DNA of 64,000 nucleotides from Halomonas campaniensis. Its GTDB lineage: Bacteria > Pseudomonadota > Gammaproteobacteria > Pseudomonadales > Halomonadaceae. Positions 1 through 7,318 of the stretch are shown one piece after another. The stretch lies in contig NZ_JACHZF010000016.1 in assembly GCF_014193375.1 (NCBI RefSeq), positions 47,225-111,224 on the forward strand. Direction: 5' to 3'. The position numbers and the translations under genes are program-made. The notes under the pieces are model-generated. The model searched no databases, was not told the DNA's origin, and worked only from the letters and a program-made list of their open reading frames with translations. How positions within the stretch are numbered: the stretch's first letter is position 1; each line of letters begins with the position of its first letter.

Positions 1-307
1 TGTTGTCGAGCTGGCGGCCCTCGAAGTCACCGGTGCCGTTGTGCGCCTGGTAGACGGTGTCGGCCAGCGCCAGCGCCAGGTCGGAATCGCCGCGCCACAC
101 CAGGCCCATGTTCTCCACCGAGGCGCCGGTGACCTCGGCCACCGCGCTGGCCCCCTCGATATGGTTGTTGATCAGCTCGGCGAGGCCGCCGCCGAGGGGA
201 TAGTAGGTGCCGCCGGTACCGCCGGTGGCAATGGAGAGCTGCTGAGCGGCAGCCAACGGGGCCGTCGCGATCAGCGAGGCGGCGACGGCGTACTTCATGG
301 CGTTCAT
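1..307 (-). CDS. TAXI-family TRAP transporter receptor, N-terminal part (cut by window edge)
   Basis: Reading the minus strand from an ATG at 307 gives an open frame of about 102 codons that runs off the window. It begins with a signal peptide (MNAMKYAVAASLIATAPLAA) followed by LSIATGGTGGTYYPLGGGLA, the typical mature start of TAXI-type periplasmic receptors. A clear GGAGG sits just upstream (minus strand). TAXI receptors capture a small organic acid or amino acid in the periplasm and deliver it to a fused TRAP permease, which should lie to the left outside the window. The substrate cannot be told. The other TAXI receptors in the window (46-51 kb) are more distant in sequence. Confidence 0.85.
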   Translation of the reverse strand, partial: MNAMKYAVAASLIATAPLAAAQQLSIATGGTGGTYYPLGGGLAELINNHIEGASAVAEVTGASVENMGLVWRGDSDLALALADTVYQAHNGTGDFEGRQLDN

Positions 308-331
308 GGCAATCCTCCGGGCTGGAACCCG

Positions 332-340
332 ATTGTTGTC
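332..340 (-). promoter_or_regulatory. ACAACAA leader motif before TAXI receptor gene
   Basis: The minus strand reads GACAACAAT about 25-33 nt upstream of the TAXI start codon. It is one of a set of similar A-rich motifs before catabolic and transport genes in this window, and fits the (ARN)n pattern bound by the distal face of Hfq. The function is inferred only. Confidence 0.35.
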
Positions 341-470
341 TGCTTGTGAGCGGCGCGTGCGGGTCAACGCCTGCAAGGAAACCTAGCATGGCCCCAGCGT
401 GAGAGGCCAACGCTTATATTTCTACGTTCCTGGTTTCTTTCGGCAATTCCACCAGGGTCGCCCCGTCCGC

Positions 471-1667
471 TCAGCCCTCCACCAGCGCTTTCACCTGTTC
501 GACGATATGGGCACCGATGGGCAGGGCCGAGGTGGCGGCCGGCGACGGCGCATTGCCCACGTTGACGGTGCGGCGCGTGTTGACGAACAGGAAGTCGTCC
601 ACCAGCCGGCCGTCCCGGGAGACCGCCTGGGCGCGCACCCCCGCCGGCCAGGGCTCCAGATCCTCGAGGGTCAGGCTCGGGCAGTACTTGCGCACCAGCT
701 CGAGATAGCCGCGCCGGTGCAGCGAGTTCTTCATCTCCACGAGGCCCGGGCGCAGGTTCCTGCCCAGCACCCTGAGGATGCCCGGGTCGGTGACCATCTG
801 GGCCAGGTCGGTGAGCGAGACGTCACGCCGGCGGTAGCCCTCGCGCTTGAAGGCCAGCACCGCGTTGGGGCCCACGGTGACGCTGCCGTCGATCATCCGG
901 GTCAGGTGCACGCCGAGGAACGGCATGGAGGGGTCGGGAATCGGGTAGATCAGGTGGTTGACGATGCGGTTGTGCGTCTCCGGCAGCCGGTAGTACTCGC
1001 CGCGGAAGGGGCAGATGGTGAAGCCCGGGTCCCGGCCCAGCAGGCGGATCACCCGGTCGGCCATGAGGCCCGAGCAGGTCACCAGATAGCAGCCGCTGAA
1101 CTCGCCCTGACGGCCCGTCACCACCACCTCGCGGCGCCGCTCCTCGAGGCCGGTGACCTCGACGCCGTAGCGGATCTCGCCGCCCAGCCGCTCGAACTCG
1201 GCGGCCATGGCGCGGGTCACCTCGGCATAGTCGACGATGCCGCTGGAGGGCACGAAGATCCCCCCAACCCCGGTGATGTTGGGCTCGCGCTCGGCCAGCG
1301 CCTCGGGTCCCAGCCACTCCCGCTCCAGGCCGTTGGCCTCGGTGCGCTCCCACAGCGCCTTCATGCGCTGCATCTCCAGGTCGTTGGTGGCGACCAGCAG
1401 CTTGCCGCAGGTATCGAAGGGGATGCCGTGGGCCTCGCAGAACGCCACGGTCGCCCGGTTGCCCGCCAGGCAGAAGCGCGCCTTGAGGCTGCCCGGGGTG
1501 TAGTAGACCCCGGCGTGGATCACGCCGCTGTTGTGGCCGGTCTGGTGCTGCGCCGGCCCCCTCTCCTTCTCCAGCAGCAGCATCCGGCGATCCGGATAGG
1601 CCTGCTGGAGCTGCATGGCGGTGGACATCCCCAGGATACCGCCGCCGATGATGATGAAGTCGTGCAT
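471..1667 (-). CDS. lhgO: L-2-hydroxyglutarate dehydrogenase/oxidase LhgO
   Basis: A 398-residue FAD enzyme of the DAO/LhgO family, close to the usual length. An N-terminal dinucleotide-binding motif (IIGGGILGMSTAMQL, about residues 6-20) and the stretch GHNSGVIHAGVYY are characteristic. It oxidises L-2-hydroxyglutarate to 2-oxoglutarate and passes electrons to the membrane quinone pool. It lies 85 bp downstream of csiD on the same strand, the arrangement of the glutarate pathway: CsiD makes L-2-hydroxyglutarate from glutarate, and LhgO returns it to the TCA cycle. No separate promoter is evident between the two genes. Confidence 0.93.
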   Translation of the reverse strand: MHDFIIIGGGILGMSTAMQLQQAYPDRRMLLLEKERGPAQHQTGHNSGVIHAGVYYTPGSLKARFCLAGNRATVAFCEAHGIPFDTCGKLLVATNDLEMQRMKALWERTEANGLEREWLGPEALAEREPNITGVGGIFVPSSGIVDYAEVTRAMAAEFERLGGEIRYGVEVTGLEERRREVVVTGRQGEFSGCYLVTCSGLMADRVIRLLGRDPGFTICPFRGEYYRLPETHNRIVNHLIYPIPDPSMPFLGVHLTRMIDGSVTVGPNAVLAFKREGYRRRDVSLTDLAQMVTDPGILRVLGRNLRPGLVEMKNSLHRRGYLELVRKYCPSLTLEDLEPWPAGVRAQAVSRDGRLVDDFLFVNTRRTVNVGNAPSPAATSALPIGAHIVEQVKALVEG

Positions 1668-1752
1668 GCCGTCCTCGCTCCTTCAGTCAGAGGGCCACGC
1701 CGGGCTCACGACGTGGCCTCGTCGGGGTCACTCGCCGCTCGCGGCGACGCCC

Positions 1753-2733
1753 TCAGGCCTGACGCGGGTCGCGCAGGGTCTTGGCATGGGTGAAGTAGCC
1801 CCGCTGGCGCATCAGCTCGCGGCGCAGCTCCGGGTGCGGGGTGAAGCGGTCGCGGCCGTGCAGCCAGAAGTGGTTGTTGATCAGCAGGAAGCTGCCCACC
1901 GGATTGGGCAGCGAGACGATGGCCGGGCTGGTCTCCAGCGACTCGGAGAGGTCGGTCAGCCAGTTGCCCTCCTCGAAGTCCCTGGGCTGCACGAACTGGT
2001 CGATGTAGGCCATCACCGGCCGCCCCTCGCGATCCACGTCGAACACCGGATGGAAGACGTCACGGGCCACGTTCTTGCTGGGCGGCGCGGTCCAGCGCAT
2101 GGGGCGATGGGCCAGCGGGTGGGCGAAGAAACGCGCGAGGTCCTCCCAGTCGTCCAGGTGCAGCAGCAGGGAGTTGCCGCCCTCCATGTGCTGCTCGTCG
2201 ATCTTCATCATCAGCACGTAGTCGGTGTCCTGCTCGACGAAGGTGCCGTCGTTGTGCAGTTCCATGACCCGGTGCGGCTGACGCAGGTAGCTGTCCGAGC
2301 TGTCGACGTTCTTCACCACGAAGCGCGCATAGTACTGCCCGCTCATGGCATCGAAGTTGGAGCGCCCCATCAGGTGGGCCACGGCGGTCGCGAACTTGAC
2401 CATCTCGTCGGCCTGCGCCACGGAGTCGAGCCCCTCGGGGGTCACCTGCAGGCCACCGGTGGCGCGGTCTACCAGGGTGTTCACCAGCACCGGCTGAAGG
2501 GTGTTGTCGCACAGGTCATCGAGGATCTTCGCCACGCGGAAGCGCAGCATCGACTTGTACTCCAGCGCCTGCACCGGCCACTCGGCGACGGCCGCCAGGA
2601 AGGCCTCGACCACCTCCCGGCCCACGGTCAGCTGCAGCAGCCGCGGCGACTGGGCCGAGGGGGGCAGGGTGAAGCCGCGGATGTCGGCAGGCAGGGGCAT
2701 GGCAACGGCGGGAAGCTGCGTCAGTGCGGTCAT
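1753..2733 (-). CDS. glaH: Glutarate 2-hydroxylase CsiD/GlaH
   Basis: A 326-residue Fe(II)/2-oxoglutarate-dependent dioxygenase. The metal-binding facial triad is visible as H160 and D162 in ELHNDGTF and H292 in FWLHGRDRF. Family members convert glutarate to L-2-hydroxyglutarate, coupled to 2-oxoglutarate decarboxylation, in lysine/glutarate degradation through cadaverine and 5-aminovalerate. It is the first gene of an operon with lhgO. The upstream region holds a palindromic site (2753-2781) of the kind bound by FCD-type GntR regulators, but no CsiR-like regulator gene is adjacent, and neither are gabD/T. Confidence 0.93.
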   Translation of the reverse strand: MTALTQLPAVAMPLPADIRGFTLPPSAQSPRLLQLTVGREVVEAFLAAVAEWPVQALEYKSMLRFRVAKILDDLCDNTLQPVLVNTLVDRATGGLQVTPEGLDSVAQADEMVKFATAVAHLMGRSNFDAMSGQYYARFVVKNVDSSDSYLRQPHRVMELHNDGTFVEQDTDYVLMMKIDEQHMEGGNSLLLHLDDWEDLARFFAHPLAHRPMRWTAPPSKNVARDVFHPVFDVDREGRPVMAYIDQFVQPRDFEEGNWLTDLSESLETSPAIVSLPNPVGSFLLINNHFWLHGRDRFTPHPELRRELMRQRGYFTHAKTLRDPRQA

Positions 2734-2752
2734 GTCAGGGTCTCCGGCAACG

Positions 2753-2781
2753 ATTGTAGATACAATATAAAAATATCTACA
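2753..2781. promoter_or_regulatory. Palindromic operator upstream of glaH
   Basis: The segment contains ATTGTA-GA-TACAAT (2753-2766), a palindrome with a 2-nt centre. It also holds the wider inverted repeat TGTAGATA (2755-2762) / TATCTACA (2774-2781). It lies 20-48 bp upstream of the glaH start codon in an unusually AT-rich island. FCD/GntR regulators commonly bind TTGTA...TACAA sites, so a CsiR/GlaR-like repressor is a reasonable guess. Confidence 0.5.
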
Positions 2782-2832
2782 TTAATGATCTTTGTCAAAA
2801 ATGCTGCCCGACTGTCGGGTATCCTTGACGAC

Positions 2833-2859
2833 GCAGCCCCGGCACGGGGCCGGGGCTGC
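2833..2859 (-). terminator. Hairpin after APC permease gene
   Basis: A perfect 10-bp inverted repeat, GCAGCCCCGG (2833-2842) / CCGGGGCTGC (2850-2859), with a 7-nt loop. It sits 36 bp after the stop codon of the minus-strand permease gene. No strong T-tract follows, so it may be a weak terminator or a 3'-end stabiliser. Confidence 0.5.
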
Positions 2860-2894
2860 GGTTCGAGGGCTGGAGCTCGAGGGAGGGGCTGGGG

Positions 2895-4334
2895 TCAGCG
2901 TCCCGGGTAGGGATCCGCGCCGGCCAGCTCGCGGTTCATCATGGTGTCGCTGTAGGCGGTGCCGTAACGCGCCCGCGACCAGGCGTAGAGCGCCAGGCCG
3001 ATCAGCATCCAGCCGGCGAACATGCCCCACTCCACCAAAGAGAGCGCCGCCGGGCTGCCCGGCAGGTACATGCCGATCAGGCAGAGCGAGAGGATCACCG
3101 AGAGCGCCCCCACCAGCTTGCCGTGGCGAACCCGGAAGGGTCGCGCCATCTCCGGCTCGCGTCGACGCAGCACCACGAAGGAAATCGCCACGAAGAGGTA
3201 GGCGATCACGATGCCGAGCCCGCCGGCCACCACCAGCCAGACCAGGGCCGGGCGACCGAAGAGGGGCGCGATGCAGGAGAGCAGGCCCATCACCAGGATG
3301 GCGTTGGTGGGCGTGCGATGCTTCGGGTGCAGCCTGCCCAGCCAGGCCGGCAGCATGCCGGAGTGGGCCAGGGCGTAGATGGCCCGCGAGCCGCCCACGT
3401 AGAAGGCATTCCAGCTGGTGACGATGCCGGCGATCCCGGCCAGGATCATCAGGGTGCCCGCCCAGGGGGCCTGGAAGACCGCCTGCATGGCGTCCGGCAC
3501 GGCCAGCGAGCTGGCGGCCAGGGCCTCCGGGTCCAGCATCAGCGAGGTGCCCAGGATGATGAAGGAGTACCAGAACACCGCCAGGATCACCGAGATCATC
3601 AGCACCCGGCCGATCTCGCGGAACGGCAGGTTGATCTCCTCGGCCGCCTGGGGAATCACGTCGAAGCCCACGAACATGAAGGGCACCATGATGATCACCA
3701 TCATCACCCCGCCGATGACGCCCTCGCGGACGTTGAACAGCGGCTCCATGGTGGCCCGCTCGCCCTCGAACAGCGCCCCGGTGATGAACATGATGCCGAC
3801 CACCAGGATGAGCAGCGTCACCACCTTCTGCAGCAGCGCCGCGGTGCGGATGCCCACGTAGTTGACCCACATCATGGCCACCGAGCCGGCCACGCCGACC
3901 GCCACCCAGGTCGCCTTGACCTCCCAGCCGGCGATGGTCCAGAGGTGGCCCACCGCGTAGTTCGGGAAGAGGTGCTCCACCACGGTGGGCAGCGCCACGG
4001 CCTCGAAGGCCACCACGCTCACGTAGCCCAGGGTGATGGCCCAGGTGCAGAGGAAGGAGGCGAAGTGGCCCATGGCCCGGTAGCTGTAGACATGCTCGCC
4101 CCCCACCTGCGGCATCGCCGAGGCCAGCTCGGCATAGGTCAGGCCGACCAGCACGATGACCAGGCCGCCCAGCAGGAAGGCCGTGATGGCGCCGAGGCTG
4201 CCGGCCGACTGGATCCAGCTGCCGGTCAGCACGATCCAGCCCCAGCCGATCATCGCACCGAAGGCCAGGGCCAGCACATCCTTGCGGGCCAGCACGCGCG
4301 TCAGCTGGCCTTGCGTCGAATCGTCGTTGCTCAT
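2895..4334 (-). CDS. APC-superfamily amino acid permease
   Basis: A 479-residue integral membrane protein with about 12 hydrophobic segments. The N-terminal signature FGAMIGWGWIVLTG corresponds to the GxG substrate-binding segment of TM1 in the APC superfamily. The start at 4334 is preferred over an in-frame ATG 20 codons upstream, because AGAGGA precedes it at normal spacing and the extra residues are not family-like. It probably imports an amino acid or amine by cation symport; the substrate is not decidable. It lies upstream of the glutarate operon on the same strand but is separated by a hairpin and an AT-rich regulatory region, so it is probably a separate unit. Confidence 0.85.
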   Translation of the reverse strand: MSNDDSTQGQLTRVLARKDVLALAFGAMIGWGWIVLTGSWIQSAGSLGAITAFLLGGLVIVLVGLTYAELASAMPQVGGEHVYSYRAMGHFASFLCTWAITLGYVSVVAFEAVALPTVVEHLFPNYAVGHLWTIAGWEVKATWVAVGVAGSVAMMWVNYVGIRTAALLQKVVTLLILVVGIMFITGALFEGERATMEPLFNVREGVIGGVMMVIIMVPFMFVGFDVIPQAAEEINLPFREIGRVLMISVILAVFWYSFIILGTSLMLDPEALAASSLAVPDAMQAVFQAPWAGTLMILAGIAGIVTSWNAFYVGGSRAIYALAHSGMLPAWLGRLHPKHRTPTNAILVMGLLSCIAPLFGRPALVWLVVAGGLGIVIAYLFVAISFVVLRRREPEMARPFRVRHGKLVGALSVILSLCLIGMYLPGSPAALSLVEWGMFAGWMLIGLALYAWSRARYGTAYSDTMMNRELAGADPYPGR

Positions 4335-4740
4335 GTCATCCTCTCGTTGTAGCCGTCTTGTCGGAATGAATATTTTTCGCGGAAACGTCGACAAAAATAG
4401 TTAACGCGGTGCTAACGAGCAAGCCGATGTTCAAGATATCCGTACTAGACATTCGTCCGAGGAACGCGATCGAGGCGGATTGCCGCGCCCTGGGGAACAG
4501 AGAAAAGACAATATAATCATTGCCATGTCAAGGAAAACGCCAGCGTTGAATCCGCCGCCGGCGACGGGGAAGCGCCGTTGACTGCCGCAGCGCAGCAGTT
4601 CGATATTCTGCACATCGGCATGCCGGATGCCCCGGGCCGGAAACGGGGCTCGATGCCACGAAAGGATCATCGAAACGACACTGGCAAAATCGCCGAAGAG
4701 CCCCCATAGTGTGCTTGTCGCAATCGCCCACTGGAGCATC
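4335..4740. other. Gene-free stretch between permease and HTH gene
   Basis: This 406-bp divergent intergenic region is less GC-rich than its surroundings. The plus strand has a TATAAT at 4512-4517 without a convincing -35. An imperfect dyad with GTTA/TAAC ends lies near 4400-4416. No convincing gene or RNA was seen in it. Confidence 0.4.
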
Positions 4741-5019
4741 ATGAGTACTGCACGTCATACCCAAAGCGCGGACCTTCTCGACCCCCCGCGAAGAAGCCCT
4801 GACCTCGACGTCAGGGACCTGGAAAAACGTACACGCCTCATGCGCATCGTGACCCGGCTGATCGCCGTGTCGGATCTGGGATGCCGAGAGATCGCCCGCC
4901 GCGCCGGCCTGCCGGCACAGAAGGTCAGCGACCTGCTCGCCGGCCGCCTGGAGCACCTCTCGGTCGACGAGCTGCAGATTCTGCATCGCACCATCGATCC
5001 GCACCCCACGGCGCACTGA
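4741..5019 (+). CDS. Small XRE/HigA-like helix-turn-helix protein
   Basis: A 92-residue protein whose C-terminal two thirds form a helix-turn-helix (CREIARRAGLPAQKVSDLLA, then a recognition helix region), as in small XRE regulators and HigA-like antitoxins. The start at 4741 is chosen because GGAG lies just upstream; the frame is open further 5' but does not look coding. No toxin-like partner is adjacent. The target is unknown. A strong terminator follows, so it forms a monocistronic unit upstream of the ttr operon. Confidence 0.7.
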   Translation: MSTARHTQSADLLDPPRRSPDLDVRDLEKRTRLMRIVTRLIAVSDLGCREIARRAGLPAQKVSDLLAGRLEHLSVDELQILHRTIDPHPTAH

Positions 5020-5050
5020 CGCCGCGGCAAGCCGCCAAGCGCCTTCCATG

Positions 5051-5090
5051 CATCACGCCCCGCCGGACCACCGGCGGGGCGTGATGCTTT
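5051..5090 (+). terminator. Rho-independent terminator after HTH gene
   Basis: A perfect 16-bp inverted repeat (5051-5066 with 5071-5086, loop ACCA) followed by CTTT. It is placed 31 bp after the HTH gene stop codon and insulates it from the ttr promoter region. Confidence 0.85.
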
Positions 5091-5217
5091 CCGGGCCATG
5101 CTCCTGCCCCCCTCCCTCTTCCCTCTTCTCTTGCCTGGCTCCTGCCTTGCCTGGCCCCTGCTTTTTCTCCCTTCGCCCCGGCTGCCTTTCTTGTTTTATC
5201 CCAATGGGTTATCCCAA

Positions 5218-5239
5218 CATTAAGGGAGCATTAAGAGCT
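5218..5239. repeat. Tandem 11-bp direct repeat upstream of ttrB
   Basis: CATTAAGGGAG (5218-5228) is followed directly by CATTAAGAGCT (5229-5239). The repeat unit is one DNA helical turn, so two protein subunits would bind the same face. It lies just upstream of the FNR/Anr box. A response-regulator site, for example for TtrR, is possible; no ttrSR genes are in the window. Confidence 0.35.
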
Positions 5240-5252
5240 TGCTAACATTCCC

Positions 5253-5266
5253 TTGATGCATATCAA
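5253..5266. promoter_or_regulatory. FNR/Anr box of the ttr operon
   Basis: TTGATGCATATCAA is an exact match to the FNR/Anr consensus TTGAT-N4-ATCAA and extends to a 16-bp palindrome. A -10-like TAACCT lies at 5289-5294. With a start near 5301 the box is centred at about -41.5, the class II activation position. This fits anaerobic induction of a tetrathionate reductase. Confidence 0.8.
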
Positions 5267-5361
5267 GACCCTCGACCTTGGTCGCAGCTAACCTCTCCGG
5301 TGTCACCCCTTCTTCCTGTCGCAGGGCGATCCCCCGCGACCCCCAGGCCACCGGAGGCGCC

Positions 5362-6141
5362 ATGGACCACCTTCGCCGCTCCCTTCTCGGCCAGCTGGCC
5401 CGCCTCAGCGCGGGTGCCGCCCTGATTCCGCTCTCGAGCGTTGCCAGCGCCGGCATCAACAGCCAGCCGCCCCGCCGAGAGGGCGACCCCACCAAGCGCT
5501 ACGGCATGCTCATCGACCTGCGCCAGTGCATCGGCTGCCAGGCCTGCACCGTGTCGTGCCATATCGAGAACGCCGCCCCGCTGGGCAAGTTCCGCACCAC
5601 CGTCTCCCAGTACGAGGTGGAGCACCAGGAGACCGGCGAGCTGGCCACCTTCATGCTGCCGCGCCTCTGCAACCACTGCGAGAACCCGCCCTGCGTGCCG
5701 GTCTGCCCGGTGGAGGCGACCTTCCAGCGCCAGGACGGCATCGTGGTGGTGGACAGCGACCGCTGCGTGGGCTGCGCTTACTGCGTCAACGCCTGCCCCT
5801 ATGACGCCCGCTTCATCAACGACCGGACCCAGACCGCGGACAAGTGCACCTTCTGCGCCCACCGCCTGGAAGCCGGCCTGCTGCCGGCCTGCGTGGAGAG
5901 CTGCGTGGGCGGCGCGCGGATCATCGGCGACATGCGCGACCCCGAGAGCCAGATCAGCCGCATGATCGCCGAGCACCGGGACGAGCTGATGGTGCTGCAG
6001 CCCGAAAAGAACACCCTGCCCCAGGTCTTCTACCTCGGCATGGACGAGCGCTTCATCACGCGCCCGCTCGCCGAGCCGGTGGCCCTGGAAGTCCTCGACC
6101 CCCACGGCAAGGAGATGGGTTATGAATTCCATGGCCATTGA
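5362..6141 (+). CDS. ttrB: Tetrathionate reductase iron-sulfur subunit TtrB
   Basis: A 259-residue protein with a hydrophobic N-terminal segment followed by four cysteine clusters: CIGCQACTVSC (from C56), CNHCENPPCVPVC, CVGCAYCVNAC, and CTFC with CVESC. These give ligands for four [4Fe-4S] clusters, as in the PsrB/TtrB/NrfC family. It relays electrons between the membrane subunit TtrC and the molybdopterin subunit TtrA on the periplasmic side. Start 5362 is chosen because GGAGG precedes it; an earlier in-frame ATG at 5278 lies upstream of the predicted transcription start. It overlaps ttrC by 20 nt. Assignment to tetrathionate rests on gene order and TtrA length; polysulfide or selenate reductase relatives are alternatives. 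Confidence 0.85.
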   Translation: MDHLRRSLLGQLARLSAGAALIPLSSVASAGINSQPPRREGDPTKRYGMLIDLRQCIGCQACTVSCHIENAAPLGKFRTTVSQYEVEHQETGELATFMLPRLCNHCENPPCVPVCPVEATFQRQDGIVVVDSDRCVGCAYCVNACPYDARFINDRTQTADKCTFCAHRLEAGLLPACVESCVGGARIIGDMRDPESQISRMIAEHRDELMVLQPEKNTLPQVFYLGMDERFITRPLAEPVALEVLDPHGKEMGYEFHGH

Positions 6142-7318
6142 GCTGCTCGCGCCCCGCTACGCCATCGCCTGGTACCCCTGGGCGGTGCAGTACTTCTTCC
6201 TGATCGCCCTCTCCTACGCCACCCTGTGGCTGGCGGCCCCGGCACTGGTGTTCGGCAAGCAGCGCTGGCTGCCCACCGCCCGCCTGGCCATGCTGGCCTG
6301 CCTGACCACCACCCTGGTGGCGCCGGTGGCGCTGCTGGCCGACCTGCACCAGCCGCTGCGCTTCTGGCACTTCTACGCCTACGCCACCTCGAGCTCCTGG
6401 ATGTCCATCGGCAGCCTGCTGCTGCCGCTCTACGTGGTGGGCGTGCTGCTGCTCGCCTGGCTGGCCTGGCGCCCCGCGCTGCAGGCCAACCGCCAGGCCC
6501 CCGGCCTCGCGGGCCTGGTCGCCCGCCTGCTGTCGTTCGGTGACGCCCCCACCCCGCGCGCCCTGCTGGTGCTGGTGGGCCTGGGCACACTGGTCCTCTC
6601 CACCGGCATCATGCTCTACACCGGCGCCGAGCTGGCCATCGTCAAGGCGCGCCCGCTGTGGAACACCGTCTGGCTGCCGCCGATGCTGGTCGCCACCGGC
6701 TTCATCGCCGCGGCCGGCCTGATCCTGGTGCTCAACCGGGTGAGCGGCCTGCGCGCCCCGGCCAGCAACGGCCAGATGCTCAAGGTGCTGCTGGGCGCCT
6801 GCGTGGTGGCCGGCCTCGTCGCCGGCAGCTGGTTCCTGGATGGCATCAACGCCAACGTCGGCTCGGTGGCCGCGGCGCTCGATTCCGTGCGCGCGAGCCC
6901 CTCCTGGCGCAGCACCGCCCTCTGGGGCGGCCTGACCGGGGTAGCCCTGTTCGGCGCCGTGCTCTACCTGCTCACCCGCCCCGCCGCCCGCCGGCCGGCC
7001 CTCTTCGCCTGGGCCTGGGTGCTGGGCCTGGTGGCCATCCACATGGGCTGGATGTTCCGCTGGGTGGTGCTGATGGACGTGCAGCACGTGGCCCGCAACA
7101 GCGCCGGCTTCCACCACTACGGCATTCCCGCCGGCTCCTCCGGCCTCCTCGGCATCGTCGGCACCTTCGGGCTGTGGCTCGCCGCGGCCCTGGTGATCGA
7201 CCTGCTGATCCCGTGGCGCCAGGCGCGCCAGGGCGGCAGCGCCGCCGACGTCTCCCCTTCCGAAAGCAACGCACAGTCCGACGCCAAGTCCGTCGAAGGA
7301 GCGCCCAGCCATGGCTAA
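6122..7318 (+). CDS. ttrC: Tetrathionate reductase membrane subunit TtrC (NrfD family)
   Basis: A 398-residue polytopic membrane protein of the NrfD/PsrC family with about nine hydrophobic helices. It is expected to oxidise quinol in the membrane and pass electrons to TtrB. Start 6122 has AAGGAG seven nt upstream; a second ATG at 6131 is possible. It overlaps ttrB (20 nt) and ttrA (8 nt), so the three genes are translationally coupled. The C-terminal 40 residues are polar and rich in Ser and Ala, probably a cytoplasmic tail. Confidence 0.85.
   Translation: MNSMAIELLAPRYAIAWYPWAVQYFFLIALSYATLWLAAPALVFGKQRWLPTARLAMLACLTTTLVAPVALLADLHQPLRFWHFYAYATSSSWMSIGSLLLPLYVVGVLLLAWLAWRPALQANRQAPGLAGLVARLLSFGDAPTPRALLVLVGLGTLVLSTGIMLYTGAELAIVKARPLWNTVWLPPMLVATGFIAAAGLILVLNRVSGLRAPASNGQMLKVLLGACVVAGLVAGSWFLDGINANVGSVAAALDSVRASPSWRSTALWGGLTGVALFGAVLYLLTRPAARRPALFAWAWVLGLVAIHMGWMFRWVVLMDVQHVARNSAGFHHYGIPAGSSGLLGIVGTFGLWLAAALVIDLLIPWRQARQGGSAADVSPSESNAQSDAKSVEGAPSHG

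Noticed and set aside
399..1793. Plus-strand open frame over lhgO
   Set aside because: Composition is that of a mirror frame; lhgO on the minus strand has FAD motifs and family-length fit.
4741..5019. HigA antitoxin of a complete toxin-antitoxin pair
   Set aside because: No small toxin-like gene lies next to it and a terminator follows directly.
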